8,079 bases of DNA from Candidatus Zixiibacteriota bacterium. Lineage in GTDB: Bacteria > Zixibacteria > MSB-5A5 > GN15 > PGXB01. Made by a program: the position numbers and the translations under genes. The stretch covers positions 1 through 8,079 of the forward strand of contig DAOWOO010000046.1 in the NCBI GenBank assembly GCA_030642025.1, given 5' to 3'. This document shows, piece after piece, positions 1-6,195 of the stretch. Position 1 is the stretch's first letter, and every line of letters starts with the position of its first letter. Below the pieces are notes generated by a model. The model did not search any database, had not been told where the DNA came from, and saw only the letters and a program-made list of their open reading frames with translations.

Positions 1-1905
1 GACCACGAATGTCTGGTCGCGGGTGACATCCCACGAAACCGGAATAAGACGTTCCTTATCGACGGCCAGTTTCTGCACCGAGGGGCAGTCGGATCGGTGA
101 ATTGTCACGCCCCGCCCGCGCGTGATAAACCCGACTATGTCTTCACCGGGAATCGGCTGACAGCAACCGGCGAATCGGAACATCATGTTCGACAGCCCCT
201 GCACACGAATCCCGCGCTCGGTGCGAAACCGTTCCAGAACCCGCTCCACCACCGATTCTTTTTCTTCTACCTCATCGGGGATTATTTTCCGGGCCACATG
301 CTGGGCCGACACCTGACCTTTGCCGAGAGCATAAAACAATCCATCCACCGAATTGTGAGAAATTCCCTGGGCGACATCCAGAAGCTCCTCATCCGGCGGA
401 ATTTTCATATGACGCTTCTTAAGCTCGCGCTCCAGAAATTCCCGGCCGAGTTCGACCGCCTGATCATAACCGGCCTGGTTGAGCCACCGCCGGATTTTAG
501 ACTTGGCGTTTGATGTAGTTACAATTTTAAGCCAGTCTTGCGACGGATGCCGGTGTGGGCTGGTCATTATCTCAACCTTGTCGCCCGATTCCAGTGTAGT
601 AGGTAAAGGTGAAATGTCGCCGTTGATTTTAGCTCCACTGCAATGCAGACCAACTTCGGTATGAACACCAAAAGCGAAATCGAGAGCCGTCGCTCCGGCG
701 GGAAGGTGTTTCAGTTCACCGGTCGGAGTATAAACATATATATCATCGGTAAACAGGTCAATTCGGAGAAGCTCCAGAAACTCTGAGGGATTGGTCATGT
801 CCTTCTGCCATTCGAGGATATCGCGAAGCCAGAGCATCTGCTGATCGGTTTTATCCAACTGCTGACGGCCTTCCTTGTACAGCCAGTGGGCCGCAATACC
901 GTTTTCGGCGACATAGTGCATTTCCCGGGTGCGTATCTGGATTTCCACAATCTGGTCGCCGGGTCCGAAAATAGCCGTATGCAACGACTGGTAATTATTC
1001 GGCTTGGGGTTGGCGATATAATCGACAAACTTTTTCACAACCGGCTTCCATAATTCATGGACAACCCCGAGGGCATAATAACATTCGGCCTTGGCGGTAG
1101 TAACGATGCGTATGGCCAGAAGGTCGGCGATCTGGTCAAATGGTACATTGCGATAGCGAATCTTGCGATAAATAGAATCAATGTGTTTGGCCCGGCCGGT
1201 GACGGCAGCCTTGATGCCCTCGGCTTTAAGCGCCTCATGAATCGGATCGACCACTGACTGGATGTATGCCTCCCGCTCCTCGCGGGAAAGTTCGATTTTC
1301 TGAACCAGTTCGGAATAAACATCGGGTTTGAGGAATTTTATTGACAGATCCTCAAGCTCCGTTTTCATCTTCGCAATTCCAAAACGGTGGGCCAGCGGTG
1401 AGTACACCTCGCGGGTCTCGGTAGCGATACGCTTGCGTTTTTTCGGCGCCAGGTATTCCAGGGTCCGCATATTATGTAGACGATCGGCCAGCTTAATCAG
1501 TATTACCCGGATATCACGGGCCATGGTTAAAAGCATCTTTCGGAAGTATTCAACCTGCTGTTCTTCACGGGATTTGAATTCCACCGCACCCAGCTTGGTG
1601 ACCCCATCAATCAGCGAGGCCAGTTCTTCGCCGAAATCCGCCTTAACCTCATCAAGTTTGATATCGGTGTCCTCGACCACATCATGGAGCAGTCCGGCGG
1701 CGATAGTCGTCGAATCGAGATGCAGTTCGGCCAGAATCAGGGCGACATTGAGACAATGCACCACAAACGGCTCGCCCGATTCACGTATCTGACCGGCATG
1801 GGCCCGATCGCTGAATTCATAGGCCTTCCGGATTAGTGGAATATTGATATTGGCGTTGAACGACTCAACGCGGATAATAAACTCTGCCAGATTCAGATGC
1901 GCCAT
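1..1905 (-). CDS. spoT/rel: RelA/SpoT-family bifunctional (p)ppGpp synthetase/hydrolase, 3'-truncated by window edge
   Basis: This gene makes and degrades the stringent-response alarmones (p)ppGpp in the cytoplasm. 635 codons are visible without a stop; family members are usually 700-750 residues, so the C-terminal ACT domain is missing only because the window ends. Domains in order: HD hydrolase (about 25-155) with H50 and an intact HDxxED motif at H74, D75, E78 and D79; synthetase (about 235-345) with D261 in DLLAIRI, YQSLHT at 305-310 and E321 in VEIQIRT; TGS (about 385-448); a helical linker; and a zinc-finger/RIS segment (about 575-610) with C581, C582, H603 and C607. The intact HD motif argues for a hydrolase-competent Rel/SpoT enzyme rather than a RelA-type synthetase-only enzyme. 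The ATG at 1905 is firm: a TAA stop lies in frame at 1914-1912, and the N-terminus lines up with the SpoT start. No Shine-Dalgarno site precedes it. It stands apart from the glycan operon. Confidence 0.96.
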   Translation of the reverse strand, partial: MAHLNLAEFIIRVESFNANINIPLIRKAYEFSDRAHAGQIRESGEPFVVHCLNVALILAELHLDSTTIAAGLLHDVVEDTDIKLDEVKADFGEELASLIDGVTKLGAVEFKSREEQQVEYFRKMLLTMARDIRVILIKLADRLHNMRTLEYLAPKKRKRIATETREVYSPLAHRFGIAKMKTELEDLSIKFLKPDVYSELVQKIELSREEREAYIQSVVDPIHEALKAEGIKAAVTGRAKHIDSIYRKIRYRNVPFDQIADLLAIRIVTTAKAECYYALGVVHELWKPVVKKFVDYIANPKPNNYQSLHTAIFGPGDQIVEIQIRTREMHYVAENGIAAHWLYKEGRQQLDKTDQQMLWLRDILEWQKDMTNPSEFLELLRIDLFTDDIYVYTPTGELKHLPAGATALDFAFGVHTEVGLHCSGAKINGDISPLPTTLESGDKVEIMTSPHRHPSQDWLKIVTTSNAKSKIRRWLNQAGYDQAVELGREFLERELKKRHMKIPPDEELLDVAQGISHNSVDGLFYALGKGQVSAQHVARKIIPDEVEEKESVVERVLERFRTERGIRVQGLSNMMFRFAGCCQPIPGEDIVGFITRGRGVTIHRSDCPSVQKLAVDKERLIPVSWDVTRDQTFVV

Positions 1906-1910
1906 TTTAT

Positions 1911-1939
1911 ATTATACGAGATATTTGCCGGCCTGGCAA
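1911..1939 (-). promoter_or_regulatory. Sigma70-type promoter of the rel/spoT gene, predicted to give a leaderless mRNA
   Basis: On the minus strand the -35 hexamer TTGCCA (1939-1934) matches TTGACA at five of six positions. A 17-base spacer leads to a perfect TATAAT (1916-1911). Only five bases (ATAAA) separate TATAAT from the ATG at 1905, so the expected start site, six bases past the -10, is the A of the start codon. No purine-rich ribosome site lies in the upstream 20 bases, which fits leaderless translation. The hexamers and spacing are seen directly; promoter activity and start site are inferred. Confidence 0.7.
1925..1939. repeat. Palindrome TTGCC-N5-GGCAA overlapping the -35 element
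   Basis: The sequence TTGCCGGCCTGGCAA is an inverted repeat with perfect 5-bp arms and a 5-base centre. Its right arm, read on the minus strand, is five of the six bases of the -35 hexamer of the rel/spoT promoter. This placement would suit an operator for a dimeric repressor, but arms this short can arise by chance. No regulator can be assigned. Confidence 0.35.
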
Positions 1940-1951
1940 CTGTTTGATAAT

Positions 1952-1982
1952 TTGCCGAATTGCGTAAATGATTTAACGGCAA
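1952..1982. repeat. Second TTGCCG/CGGCAA inverted pair upstream of rel/spoT
   Basis: TTGCCG at 1952-1957 and CGGCAA at 1977-1982 form a perfect 6-bp inverted repeat with a 19-base interior. With the palindrome at 1925-1939 this makes four half sites in alternating orientation within 58 bases, including a 7-base direct repeat TTTGCCG at 1924 and 1951. The loop is long and no T-run follows on either strand, so it does not look like an intrinsic terminator. It lies in the 123-base gap between the lipoprotein stop and the rel/spoT start. Confidence 0.3.
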
Positions 1983-2028
1983 TGGCGGACGGATACAAAA
2001 CAAGCGATTACTGCAAAACAAATCAATA

Positions 2029-3024
2029 TTACCGGCTCCAGTCTTTTGGGTTGAGTCTCAACATATTTGCGCCTCCACCGGGATAATCATATCTATAAAC
2101 AATGCCATCATGTATTAGATCATATACCAGAGTCGGGCCGTTTAAAACATGATCAATATAACCCTGTATATATAAAAACTCACCATCAGGAGTTATTTGA
2201 ACATGATTAGCATACCTGTAATCCTGAATAATTAAGCCGGTATCAAGGACAACCTCGAAAAGTTGAGTCTGTATATTGAATTTTACCACCTTACCTGATA
2301 GAGTACCGTAACAGGTTACATTATCCGGCGCCCAGACAACATAAGCCATGCTGGCGTCTTTAACCTCACTCTTTTTATACAAACTGTCGGCGTCATATAT
2401 AATTGTAGATACCCATGGCCCATTCACACCCACAACCAGTAAAGACTGATCATCCGGCGAAAGCGACATATACGCCACATCAATCGGTAAGCCGCCGAAA
2501 TTAAACATCTCTACGGTTGTTGTCTCAGGGGGCGTACTTGCAAAGTCCACCACATGTAAGATATTTTGAGCCGCACTTATAAACGCCCGTTGCGCGGGAC
2601 CATCAACAACACACCATTTGCCCCCACCGCCCTCATAGACAAGATTTAAACCCGGCAGAGCATATATCCTTGCGTCCCATTGAAGAATTACATAACGATC
2701 ATCACTTGAAACAGAAAAACTATAACCCGCACTCTCCAAATCGAGAGCAATAGTATCATGTGTAAGGAAATCTTCAACATAAAGTCCATAAAAATCAGAC
2801 ACGACTGCCCTGGTGCCGCCATCAAAGAATTGCATATCGTTAAATGGCGCATGATCATATGCAATGGAGTCAATAACCTGATGCGTCTTTGTGTTGATTA
2901 TGTAATTATAGTAAGTCCCGGAATGATAAACATAACTAAAAACAAGGCGATAGACCGGTACATGCTCCTTCGGCGGGTTGCAGATACAATCCTCATCGCA
3001 GGAGATAAACAAAATGCCTGCCAT
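2029..3024 (-). CDS. Putative beta-propeller lipoprotein of unknown function
   Basis: I do not recognise a named family. The 331 residues from the ATG at 3024 are rich in beta-strand patterns and carry repeated blade-like turns: SSDDRYVIL (106), SPDDQSLLVVG (189), APDNVTCYG (232) and TPDGEFLYIQG (278). These resemble WD40/YVTN-type propeller repeats of extracytoplasmic proteins. A hydrophobic stretch ends in ISC followed by DEDC, so C9 is a plausible lipidated cysteine. The lipobox is imperfect, with Phe at -3. Asp at +2 would favour inner-membrane retention under the E. coli Lol rule. From the ATG only eight residues precede the cysteine and there is no basic n-region, so the true start is probably upstream at 3069 (ATA), adding 15 codons. 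The gene looks more AT-rich than rel/spoT. It is flanked by gaps of 97 and 123 bases and so may be transcribed alone. Confidence 0.8.
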   Translation of the reverse strand: MAGILFISCDEDCICNPPKEHVPVYRLVFSYVYHSGTYYNYIINTKTHQVIDSIAYDHAPFNDMQFFDGGTRAVVSDFYGLYVEDFLTHDTIALDLESAGYSFSVSSDDRYVILQWDARIYALPGLNLVYEGGGGKWCVVDGPAQRAFISAAQNILHVVDFASTPPETTTVEMFNFGGLPIDVAYMSLSPDDQSLLVVGVNGPWVSTIIYDADSLYKKSEVKDASMAYVVWAPDNVTCYGTLSGKVVKFNIQTQLFEVVLDTGLIIQDYRYANHVQITPDGEFLYIQGYIDHVLNGPTLVYDLIHDGIVYRYDYPGGGANMLRLNPKDWSR

Positions 3025-3066
3025 TATCAGAATGACACAGACTGCCGATAATACTATTATTCTTTT

Positions 3067-3080
3067 TATAATAACCTCCC
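3067..3080 (-). promoter_or_regulatory. Strong ribosome binding site followed by an in-frame ATA, likely real start of the lipoprotein
   Basis: GGGAGG (3080-3075) is followed after five bases (TTATT) by ATA AAA AGA, in frame with the lipoprotein gene. Reading ATA as the initiator gives M followed by KRIIVLSAVCVILIMAG and then ILFISC, a textbook signal peptide with a basic n-region, a hydrophobic core and cysteine at position 24. No ATG, GTG or TTG lies in frame between this site and 3024. ATT at 3072-3070 is a second non-standard candidate but lies only two bases from the site. A sequencing error or an ATG-to-ATA mutation is equally possible. Confidence 0.55.
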
Positions 3081-3114
3081 ACTTTGGCCGCGACGGCTCA
3101 GATCACTTGTTACC

Positions 3115-3145
3115 TTAATAACGAATAAGGCAGTAATTGTGTCAA
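3115..3145 (-). promoter_or_regulatory. Weak candidate promoter of the lipoprotein gene
   Basis: A perfect -35 hexamer TTGACA lies at 3145-3140 in the gap after the glycan operon. The best -10 candidate is TATTAA at 3120-3115, four of six matches, at a long 19-base spacing. A short imperfect inverted repeat (CCTTA 3113-3117, TAAGG 3126-3130) overlaps it. The hexamer and location fit an independent transcript; the spacing is a clear weakness. Confidence 0.25.
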
Positions 3146-3173
3146 AAGAAAACTCAAATAAGAAACACGGCAT

Positions 3174-3926
3174 TCATAGCGAATTTGAACGGCCAAGCGA
3201 ATAAAGAGCGGCATACTTGCGGTAAGCACGGTTGGCGGATAAAAGAGCGATAAGAAAACCATCCCAGCCATCCAGAAACCCGGCCCGGAAGATAAAATGC
3301 CGATAAAAGGCGCCGACTGAATGGAGTATCATGGAAATCGGCCCGGCTTTACGGCCGGCTCGATACGCTTCGGCGGCGCCAAGCTCGGAGTACCTGACCG
3401 TCTTGGCAAAATAAGTTTTCAAATCGGGATAGGAATAGTGCAAGAGGTCGTTTTTTAAATATGATACCTCACCATCAATTTCGACCGACTCATGCACCAA
3501 AGAGTCGGTGAATCGCCCCTTTTTCCTACTGAACAGCCGCAGGACATAATCGGGATACCACTGGGAATGCCTGATCCATCGACCCAGAAAATTACTAAGA
3601 CGCGGCATGTAATAACCGTCGGCGCCGTTATCCAATCGACAAACTTCACGGATTTCCCGCGCCAGCCCGGGCGGGACAACTTCGTCGGCGTCGATGGAGA
3701 ATATCCATTCCCCTGAGGCCCGTTCAACTCCAGCCTGCTTGGCCAGGCCGTAACCTCGCCAGGGTATAGAATAAATATCCGCGCCAAAGCGGCGGGCGAT
3801 TTCAACGGTTCGGTCAACCGAACCGCTGTCAATCAGGATTATCTCATCGGCCCATTTGACCGATTCCAGACAGCGGCCGACATTGGCTTCCTCATTTTTG
3901 GCAATAATGACAACCGAAAGCTTCAT
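3174..3926 (-). CDS. WaaE/KdtX-like GT2 glycosyltransferase (LPS core)
   Basis: This is a GT-A fold inverting glycosyltransferase of family GT2 that probably adds a sugar to the LPS inner core at the cytoplasmic membrane face. The N-terminus MKLSVVIIAKNEEANVGRCL is the classic nucleotide-sugar binding start. DSGSVDRT (33-40) and DADE (79-82) supply the acidic nucleotide/metal-binding residues. The QWYPDYVLRLFSRKKGRF block (122-139) and VHE (144-146) are typical of the WaaE/KdtX group, whose Klebsiella member is a beta-1,4-glucosyltransferase acting on heptose. The C-terminal segment (about 196-230) is hydrophobic to amphipathic and may touch the membrane. The length of 250 residues is normal for the group. 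The start ATG shares ATGA with the stop of the upstream GT9 gene and has no strong ribosome site, so translation is probably coupled. It is the last gene of the operon. The donor and acceptor sugars are inferred only by family. Confidence 0.9.
   Translation of the reverse strand: MKLSVVIIAKNEEANVGRCLESVKWADEIILIDSGSVDRTVEIARRFGADIYSIPWRGYGLAKQAGVERASGEWIFSIDADEVVPPGLAREIREVCRLDNGADGYYMPRLSNFLGRWIRHSQWYPDYVLRLFSRKKGRFTDSLVHESVEIDGEVSYLKNDLLHYSYPDLKTYFAKTVRYSELGAAEAYRAGRKAGPISMILHSVGAFYRHFIFRAGFLDGWDGFLIALLSANRAYRKYAALYSLGRSNSL
3806..3825. repeat. Near-perfect 20-bp palindrome inside the GT2 gene
   Basis: CGGTTCGGT (3806-3814) and ACCGAACCG (3817-3825) are perfect 9-bp inverted arms separated by two bases. 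The palindrome encodes part of the DSGSVDRT motif of the GT2 enzyme, so coding constraint may explain part of it. It could form a stable hairpin in the mRNA. It is followed by coding sequence, not a T-run, so it is not a terminator. Confidence 0.6.
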
Positions 3927-5044
3927 TTAACCGCCGTCTTCTGTTTTTCCAAAAGATCCATAAAGGATTCCAGAACCATAGCCGGGGTGATATTGAAAAT
4001 ATCATCGCCGCCTTTTGAAAGCACCAGCCCGCCGTCCTGGCCGAACGGCCGCCATTGCCGATAAACCCCGGAAAACTCCGGATACAGCCCGACCACCGGG
4101 ACCTCAAAGGCCCGGGCAATATGAATCAGCGAGGTATCGGCCGAGATCATAATATCCAGCCGTGATATTATCGCCGATGCTTCAGTAATACTGCACCCGG
4201 ATGGAACCTGATAGACTCTTTTTCTAAACTCCTGTTCCAGTTCATCGCCACGGTGACGATCGGGCGGGGCGGTGACAAGAATCACGCGGCAGTCGCTGTT
4301 GGTTTCAAGAATCATTTCAATCAACCGTTTTGATTTTTCAAATCCCCAGATCCGGTTGGGAAGCCTGACCGACAGGTTGAAGCCGATATTGAGACTGTTC
4401 TCTTCGCCCGGCAGTGAGGCGATATACTGATCGGCCTTTTCAAAGGCTGTCGATTCTATATACGGCGGCGAGAAACCATCGGAGTCATCGGTCTGACCGC
4501 CAAACGCTTCAAGAAGTTTCAGGTTAACGGTAACAATATGATCAGTACTGCCGGGATTATAAGGGTAATTATAGTCATAGTACACCGCGAACTTCCGCTT
4601 CCAGACACCGATACGGGCTCTGTTTTTGGTACACAACTGAGAAATGAAAAGAGCGGTGGTGGAGTCGTCGGCCAGCAGGTCGACCACACAGTCAAAGTTT
4701 TCACGGCTGATTTCAAGCAGTTCCTTAATATCCCTTAATATATTTCGGCGGTAAATAAACACGCGGGCGAAACGGGGGTCGCTCTTTATAAGCGATATAT
4801 TTTTAGTTGAGGCAAGGACTCCAATCCGGATATGTGGAAAATGTTTTTTTACAGCATCAATCAAGGGTAATGAGCAAATCGTATCGCCCAGCCGATCAGG
4901 ACGCAAAAAAAGGACGGATTTCAGCTTCTTTCCGTCAAGCGGGCAAAGATTCGGCCTTCCTTTTCTCAGGAATATTTTAAAGAGTGCGTAAAAGGCCGCC
5001 TTTATTTTGAATTCCAGTGATTTAAGCCGGTTATCAGATAACAT
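3923..5044 (-). CDS. GT9 heptosyltransferase-like glycosyltransferase (downstream paralogue)
   Basis: This is a GT-B fold family GT9 enzyme related to ADP-heptose:LPS heptosyltransferases (WaaC/WaaF/WaaQ), which add heptose to the LPS inner core in the cytoplasm. The N-terminal domain has RPDRLGDTICSLPLIDAVKK (48-67), whose D54 aligns with the catalytic Asp of the GD motif. The C-terminal domain has ADTSLIHIARAFEVPVVGLY (302-321), the donor-binding signature. Family members usually begin almost directly at this first strand; here about 43 extra residues precede it, with a basic, amphipathic part (RLKSLEFKIKAAFYALFKIF). The start shares TAATG with the upstream GT9 stop; AGGA lies ten bases before the ATG. 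Its stop overlaps the GT2 start by ATGA. It is clearly a paralogue of the next gene upstream. Which heptose position or even which sugar it transfers cannot be read from sequence. Confidence 0.9.
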   Translation of the reverse strand: MLSDNRLKSLEFKIKAAFYALFKIFLRKGRPNLCPLDGKKLKSVLFLRPDRLGDTICSLPLIDAVKKHFPHIRIGVLASTKNISLIKSDPRFARVFIYRRNILRDIKELLEISRENFDCVVDLLADDSTTALFISQLCTKNRARIGVWKRKFAVYYDYNYPYNPGSTDHIVTVNLKLLEAFGGQTDDSDGFSPPYIESTAFEKADQYIASLPGEENSLNIGFNLSVRLPNRIWGFEKSKRLIEMILETNSDCRVILVTAPPDRHRGDELEQEFRKRVYQVPSGCSITEASAIISRLDIMISADTSLIHIARAFEVPVVGLYPEFSGVYRQWRPFGQDGGLVLSKGGDDIFNITPAMVLESFMDLLEKQKTAVK

Positions 5045-6195
5045 TATATAGAAATCCTGCCTGTTTGCGATGATACACCGTCCGCCTTGGCTAAAACCGT
5101 TTTAATCTCGCCAATAACACTCTCAACCGTAATATCACGGATATCCGATTCACTCTCAGACAGCACCACGCCGTTTTTCTGTCCATAAGGATACCATAGT
5201 CTATGGTTCTCCATAAAACTGCAGTACAGCCCAACTATCGGAACTCTGAATGACCGGGCAATATGAATCAGCGATGTATCGGGTGACACCAGCAGGCTCA
5301 ATTTCGAAATAACCGCCGAAGCATCTCGAATACTCAGTTTCGGCGGTATCAAATTAACTCGCTTCCCGAATTGTCCGGATAACCGCTTGCCGAGATCTCG
5401 ATCAGCCGGTGTGCAGATTATCACAATTTCGGTATTATCATTAATTTCAAGCAATTCGTTAATCAATGCCTTGTACTTATCTTCGGTCCATTTTCGGTTA
5501 TCCGCACCGGCAGAGATATTAATCCCGAAAATTTCTGCATCACTGCCGGCAGGATGCAGATCAACGATAAATTTCTCGCCAATATTCTTTGAAGCTTCGC
5601 TTAGATAAGGCGGTGAGTACCGGTTTGCCGATTCCGGATCAACCCCAAAGGTTTTGAGTATTTTAAGCGTATTATCGATTATATGCGCATCATTGTCAGT
5701 ACGGTACTGGTAGTTCTCATGATAATGTTTCGCATATTTTTGCTTACCCATACCGATACGATAGCCGTTTCCGCCAGATATCAGGGTCAACAGCAGCGAT
5801 GTCACCGAATCATCGCATACCAGATCAATGACACAATCAAATTTCCGAGAGCGGATTATTTTCAGTTCGGAAAGAACGTTTGGAAACCGCTTGCTGTAAA
5901 TATACACATTATCAAAACGGGGATCACCATCAAGTATGACCCGGTTATCATTGGAGCCAATAATATAAAAACTCATTTCCGGAAAGTTATGTTTCAGTGC
6001 ATCAACAAGCGGCAATGATACAAATATATCCCCGATTTTCTCCGGTCGGATAATAAGTATATTTTGTTTATTATGCCTGTCCGGTGAAAACACCGGAATT
6101 TCCGGCTTCCCTGCAAATAGGGACACTATTTCCAACAGAATTGACTTAAACAGTCTTTCAAGTGGCTTAAAAACAGGCATGATCCTGTTCCGCAT
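5044..6195 (-). CDS. GT9 heptosyltransferase-like glycosyltransferase (upstream paralogue)
   Basis: This is a second family GT9 enzyme, 383 residues, with the same layout as its downstream neighbour. It has a roughly 45-residue N-terminal extension rich in hydrophobic and basic residues, then ILIIRPEKIGDIFVSLPLVD (46-65, GD Asp D56), and a C-terminal donor signature PDTSLIHIARSF (305-316) followed by RVPIVGLY. Shared landmarks with the paralogue include a DDS-T-L patch near residue 128, SPPY near 194, WYPYGQ against WRPFGQ, and a VLSE/VLSK-DI-IT tail, which supports tandem duplication followed by divergence. The start is uncertain. ATG 6195 overlaps the GT4 gene by 29 nt; the in-frame ATG 6180, with AGGA just before it, would reduce this to 14 nt and remove five residues. 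It probably acts on the LPS inner core; substrate is inferred from family only. Confidence 0.9.
   Translation of the reverse strand: MRNRIMPVFKPLERLFKSILLEIVSLFAGKPEIPVFSPDRHNKQNILIIRPEKIGDIFVSLPLVDALKHNFPEMSFYIIGSNDNRVILDGDPRFDNVYIYSKRFPNVLSELKIIRSRKFDCVIDLVCDDSVTSLLLTLISGGNGYRIGMGKQKYAKHYHENYQYRTDNDAHIIDNTLKILKTFGVDPESANRYSPPYLSEASKNIGEKFIVDLHPAGSDAEIFGINISAGADNRKWTEDKYKALINELLEINDNTEIVIICTPADRDLGKRLSGQFGKRVNLIPPKLSIRDASAVISKLSLLVSPDTSLIHIARSFRVPIVGLYCSFMENHRLWYPYGQKNGVVLSESESDIRDITVESVIGEIKTVLAKADGVSSQTGRISI
6080..6105. repeat. Two overlapping inverted repeats sharing one arm, inside the upstream GT9 gene
   Basis: TCCGGTG (6080-6086) and CACCGGA (6091-6097) form a perfect 7-bp hairpin with a four-base loop. 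CCGGAA (6093-6098) and TTCCGG (6100-6105) form a second, 6-bp palindrome with a one-base centre. They share the middle arm, so the two pairings exclude each other. The stretch encodes residues 31-39, in the linker between the N-terminal extension and the GT9 fold, about 90-115 bases after the start codon. The role is unknown and coincidence is possible. Confidence 0.5.

Noticed and set aside
97..513. Plus-strand open frame of 138 codons
   Set aside because: It is antisense to the C-terminal part of rel/spoT, where the minus strand gives a clear family match including the zinc-finger cysteines.
991..996. PKPNN instead of PKPNG before YQSLHT in the synthetase domain
   Set aside because: I first suspected a catalytic change, but the residue after PN varies among active long Rel enzymes, so it is not an anomaly.
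1328..1792. Plus-strand open frame of 154 codons
   Set aside because: It lies entirely within the HD and early synthetase region of the rel/spoT gene on the other strand. It has no recognisable motif and its composition looks like an antisense shadow.
1952..1982. Possible intrinsic terminator after the lipoprotein gene
   Set aside because: The stem is only 6 bp with a 19-base loop, and no T-run follows on the minus strand.
3081..3173. Terminator of the glycan operon
   Set aside because: The 97-base gap after the GT2 stop has T-rich stretches but no GC-rich stem in front of them. Termination may be Rho-dependent or read through.
3455..3832. Second minus-strand frame of 125 codons within the GT2 gene
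   Set aside because: It is a frame-shifted shadow of the GT2 gene, which carries intact DSGSVDRT and DADE motifs in its own frame.
5683..6018. Plus-strand open frame of 111 codons
   Set aside because: It is antisense to the well-supported upstream GT9 gene and shows no domain motif.
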